DNA from: Savagea serpentis
GTDB taxonomy: Bacteria; Bacillota; Bacilli; Bacillales_A; Planococcaceae
Direction of reading: 5' to 3'
NCBI RefSeq assembly: GCF_015351395.1
Contig: NZ_JADKPV010000006.1
Location: 96,191 to 160,190, forward strand
DNA: 64,000 nucleotides
The notes under the pieces were generated by a model. It had not been told where the DNA came from, searched no databases, and worked only from the letters and a program-made list of their open reading frames with translations. The translations under genes and the position numbers were made by a program. Shown here piece after piece: positions 63,375 through 64,000 of the stretch; positions within the stretch are counted from its first letter, which is position 1; every line of letters starts with the position of its first letter.

Positions 63375-64000
63375 CCCAATGTCAACCATTACTTTCTGCT
63401 GTTGTCATAATTACGACACGAGACCTAGTAAATGAATCTAGCACATGGACGCCTTCACTTTCCAGTGATTTACCAAATTACCTTTTAAGAATATCATCAA
63501 CTGAATGAATAATGAAGTCTACTACATCTGTTAGTTTAAAATTCAATTCCTAATCGTTCAGTGGTTTCTTTAAAGCCAACTTTAAAGAATTTATCGTATA
63601 GTTGAATGATGATATCTTGTTTCGCCTTTAGCTTGTCAATACTTTTGCACGCACTCTCACGCTATAATAGAAATCTTCGAATTGCTCTTGTTCCTTTAAA
63701 TCTAAAATAGATTTCATCACTTGAGAAACAGGGGTTTTATTTACGAAACTATAAGTTTCAAAGAATGCCTCAAACACTGGCTGTGTTATTAAATGCTGTA
63801 ACAGCATTTCAATTGCTTGTTGTTCAGATATCAATTCATTAATGTTGTGACGGATACTCTTCATGAATTTCTGAAACTCTTTGTAAACAGTGTTTATTTT
63901 ATCTTCTAGCATGACATTAATTCGTTTCATATATTGCTGCCCAATTTTAGCAACGTCTTCTAACGACTGTTCCCAAAAATCGGAATTTGTCCTAGCTTCT
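63375..64000 (-). pseudogene. Decayed helicase-methyltransferase restriction enzyme (type ISP-like), 5' part outside the window
   Basis: Read from the right edge, the frame is open (EARTNSDFWEQSLEDVAKIG) to a stop at 63628. After a frameshift near 63640 it resumes as QDIIIQLYDKFFKVGFKETT ERLGIEF, then a stop, DVVDFIIHSVDDILKR, a stop and SEGVHVLDSFT. In intact relatives these stretches form the linker and the start of the methyltransferase domain (VVDFIIHSVDDILK.. then VLDPFTGTGTF). The SAM-binding GTGTF part is destroyed. At least three lesions are visible, so the enzyme is dead. Confidence 0.7.

Overview
The window is a stretch of a low-GC Gram-positive chromosome of the order Bacillales. 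The run fadN-fadA-fadE, yusI, gcvH, yusF, yusE with the sufCDSUB operon and a metNPQ operon nearby matches the neighbourhood I know from Bacillus subtilis. Strong Shine-Dalgarno sites, GTG/TTG starts, Fur boxes, a FadR operator and TPP and SAM riboswitches fit that group. The family (Bacillaceae or Planococcaceae) cannot be settled from sequence alone. Most genes lie on the minus strand.
Layout. 1-12.4 kb is core metabolism: Fe-S cluster assembly (sufB cut by the window edge), glycine cleavage H protein, fatty-acid beta-oxidation under a FadR operator, and a thioredoxin-like/lipoprotein pair. 12.4-16.5 kb is a Fur-controlled siderophore importer. 16.6-18.7 kb holds a 5'-3' exonuclease, a small coiled-coil membrane protein and queH. 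18.69-22.44 kb is an AT-rich, IS3-bounded insertion carrying an ArsR-like regulator, an MFS exporter and a truncated GNAT acetyltransferase. It sits in the loop of the queH terminator. 22.4-29.4 kb holds a yjdI/yjdJ pair and a seven-gene operon: binding protein, alkaline-phosphatase-superfamily hydrolase, two permeases, ATPase, DeoR regulator and PHP phosphoesterase. It looks like uptake and hydrolysis of an organophosphorus compound. 29.7-36.5 kb has an ABC-2 exporter, a ferredoxin/flavodoxin reductase and a second Fur-controlled siderophore importer. 36.6-38.9 kb is a flavin monooxygenase plus short-chain dehydrogenase operon behind a TPP riboswitch and terminator. 39-51.5 kb mixes small membrane proteins, an Rpn-type nuclease, an HNH nuclease with a DUF2075 nuclease-helicase, a broken GNAT toxin-like module, two oxidoreductases and a SAM-riboswitch yezD-metQNP operon. 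51.7-57.7 kb contains a degenerate duplicate of a small gene and a PadR/ABC (LolD/FtsX-like) locus with two PadR regulators and two operator types.
At 58.0 kb there is a 20-bp copy of a tmRNA (ssrA) 3' end followed on the minus strand by a terminator. This marks the left boundary of a genomic island running past the right window edge. The island carries an AlbA_2/Schlafen-type protein, a 1091-residue STAND NTPase with an N-terminal PD-(D/E)XK-like nuclease domain (Avs-like defence candidate), and a decayed helicase-methyltransferase restriction enzyme.
The best leads are the STAND NTPase in the ssrA island, the HNH/DUF2075 pair, the GNAT toxin-like gene broken by two separate tandem duplications, the IS-bounded cassette inside a terminator loop, and the TPP-controlled dehydrogenase/monooxygenase operon.
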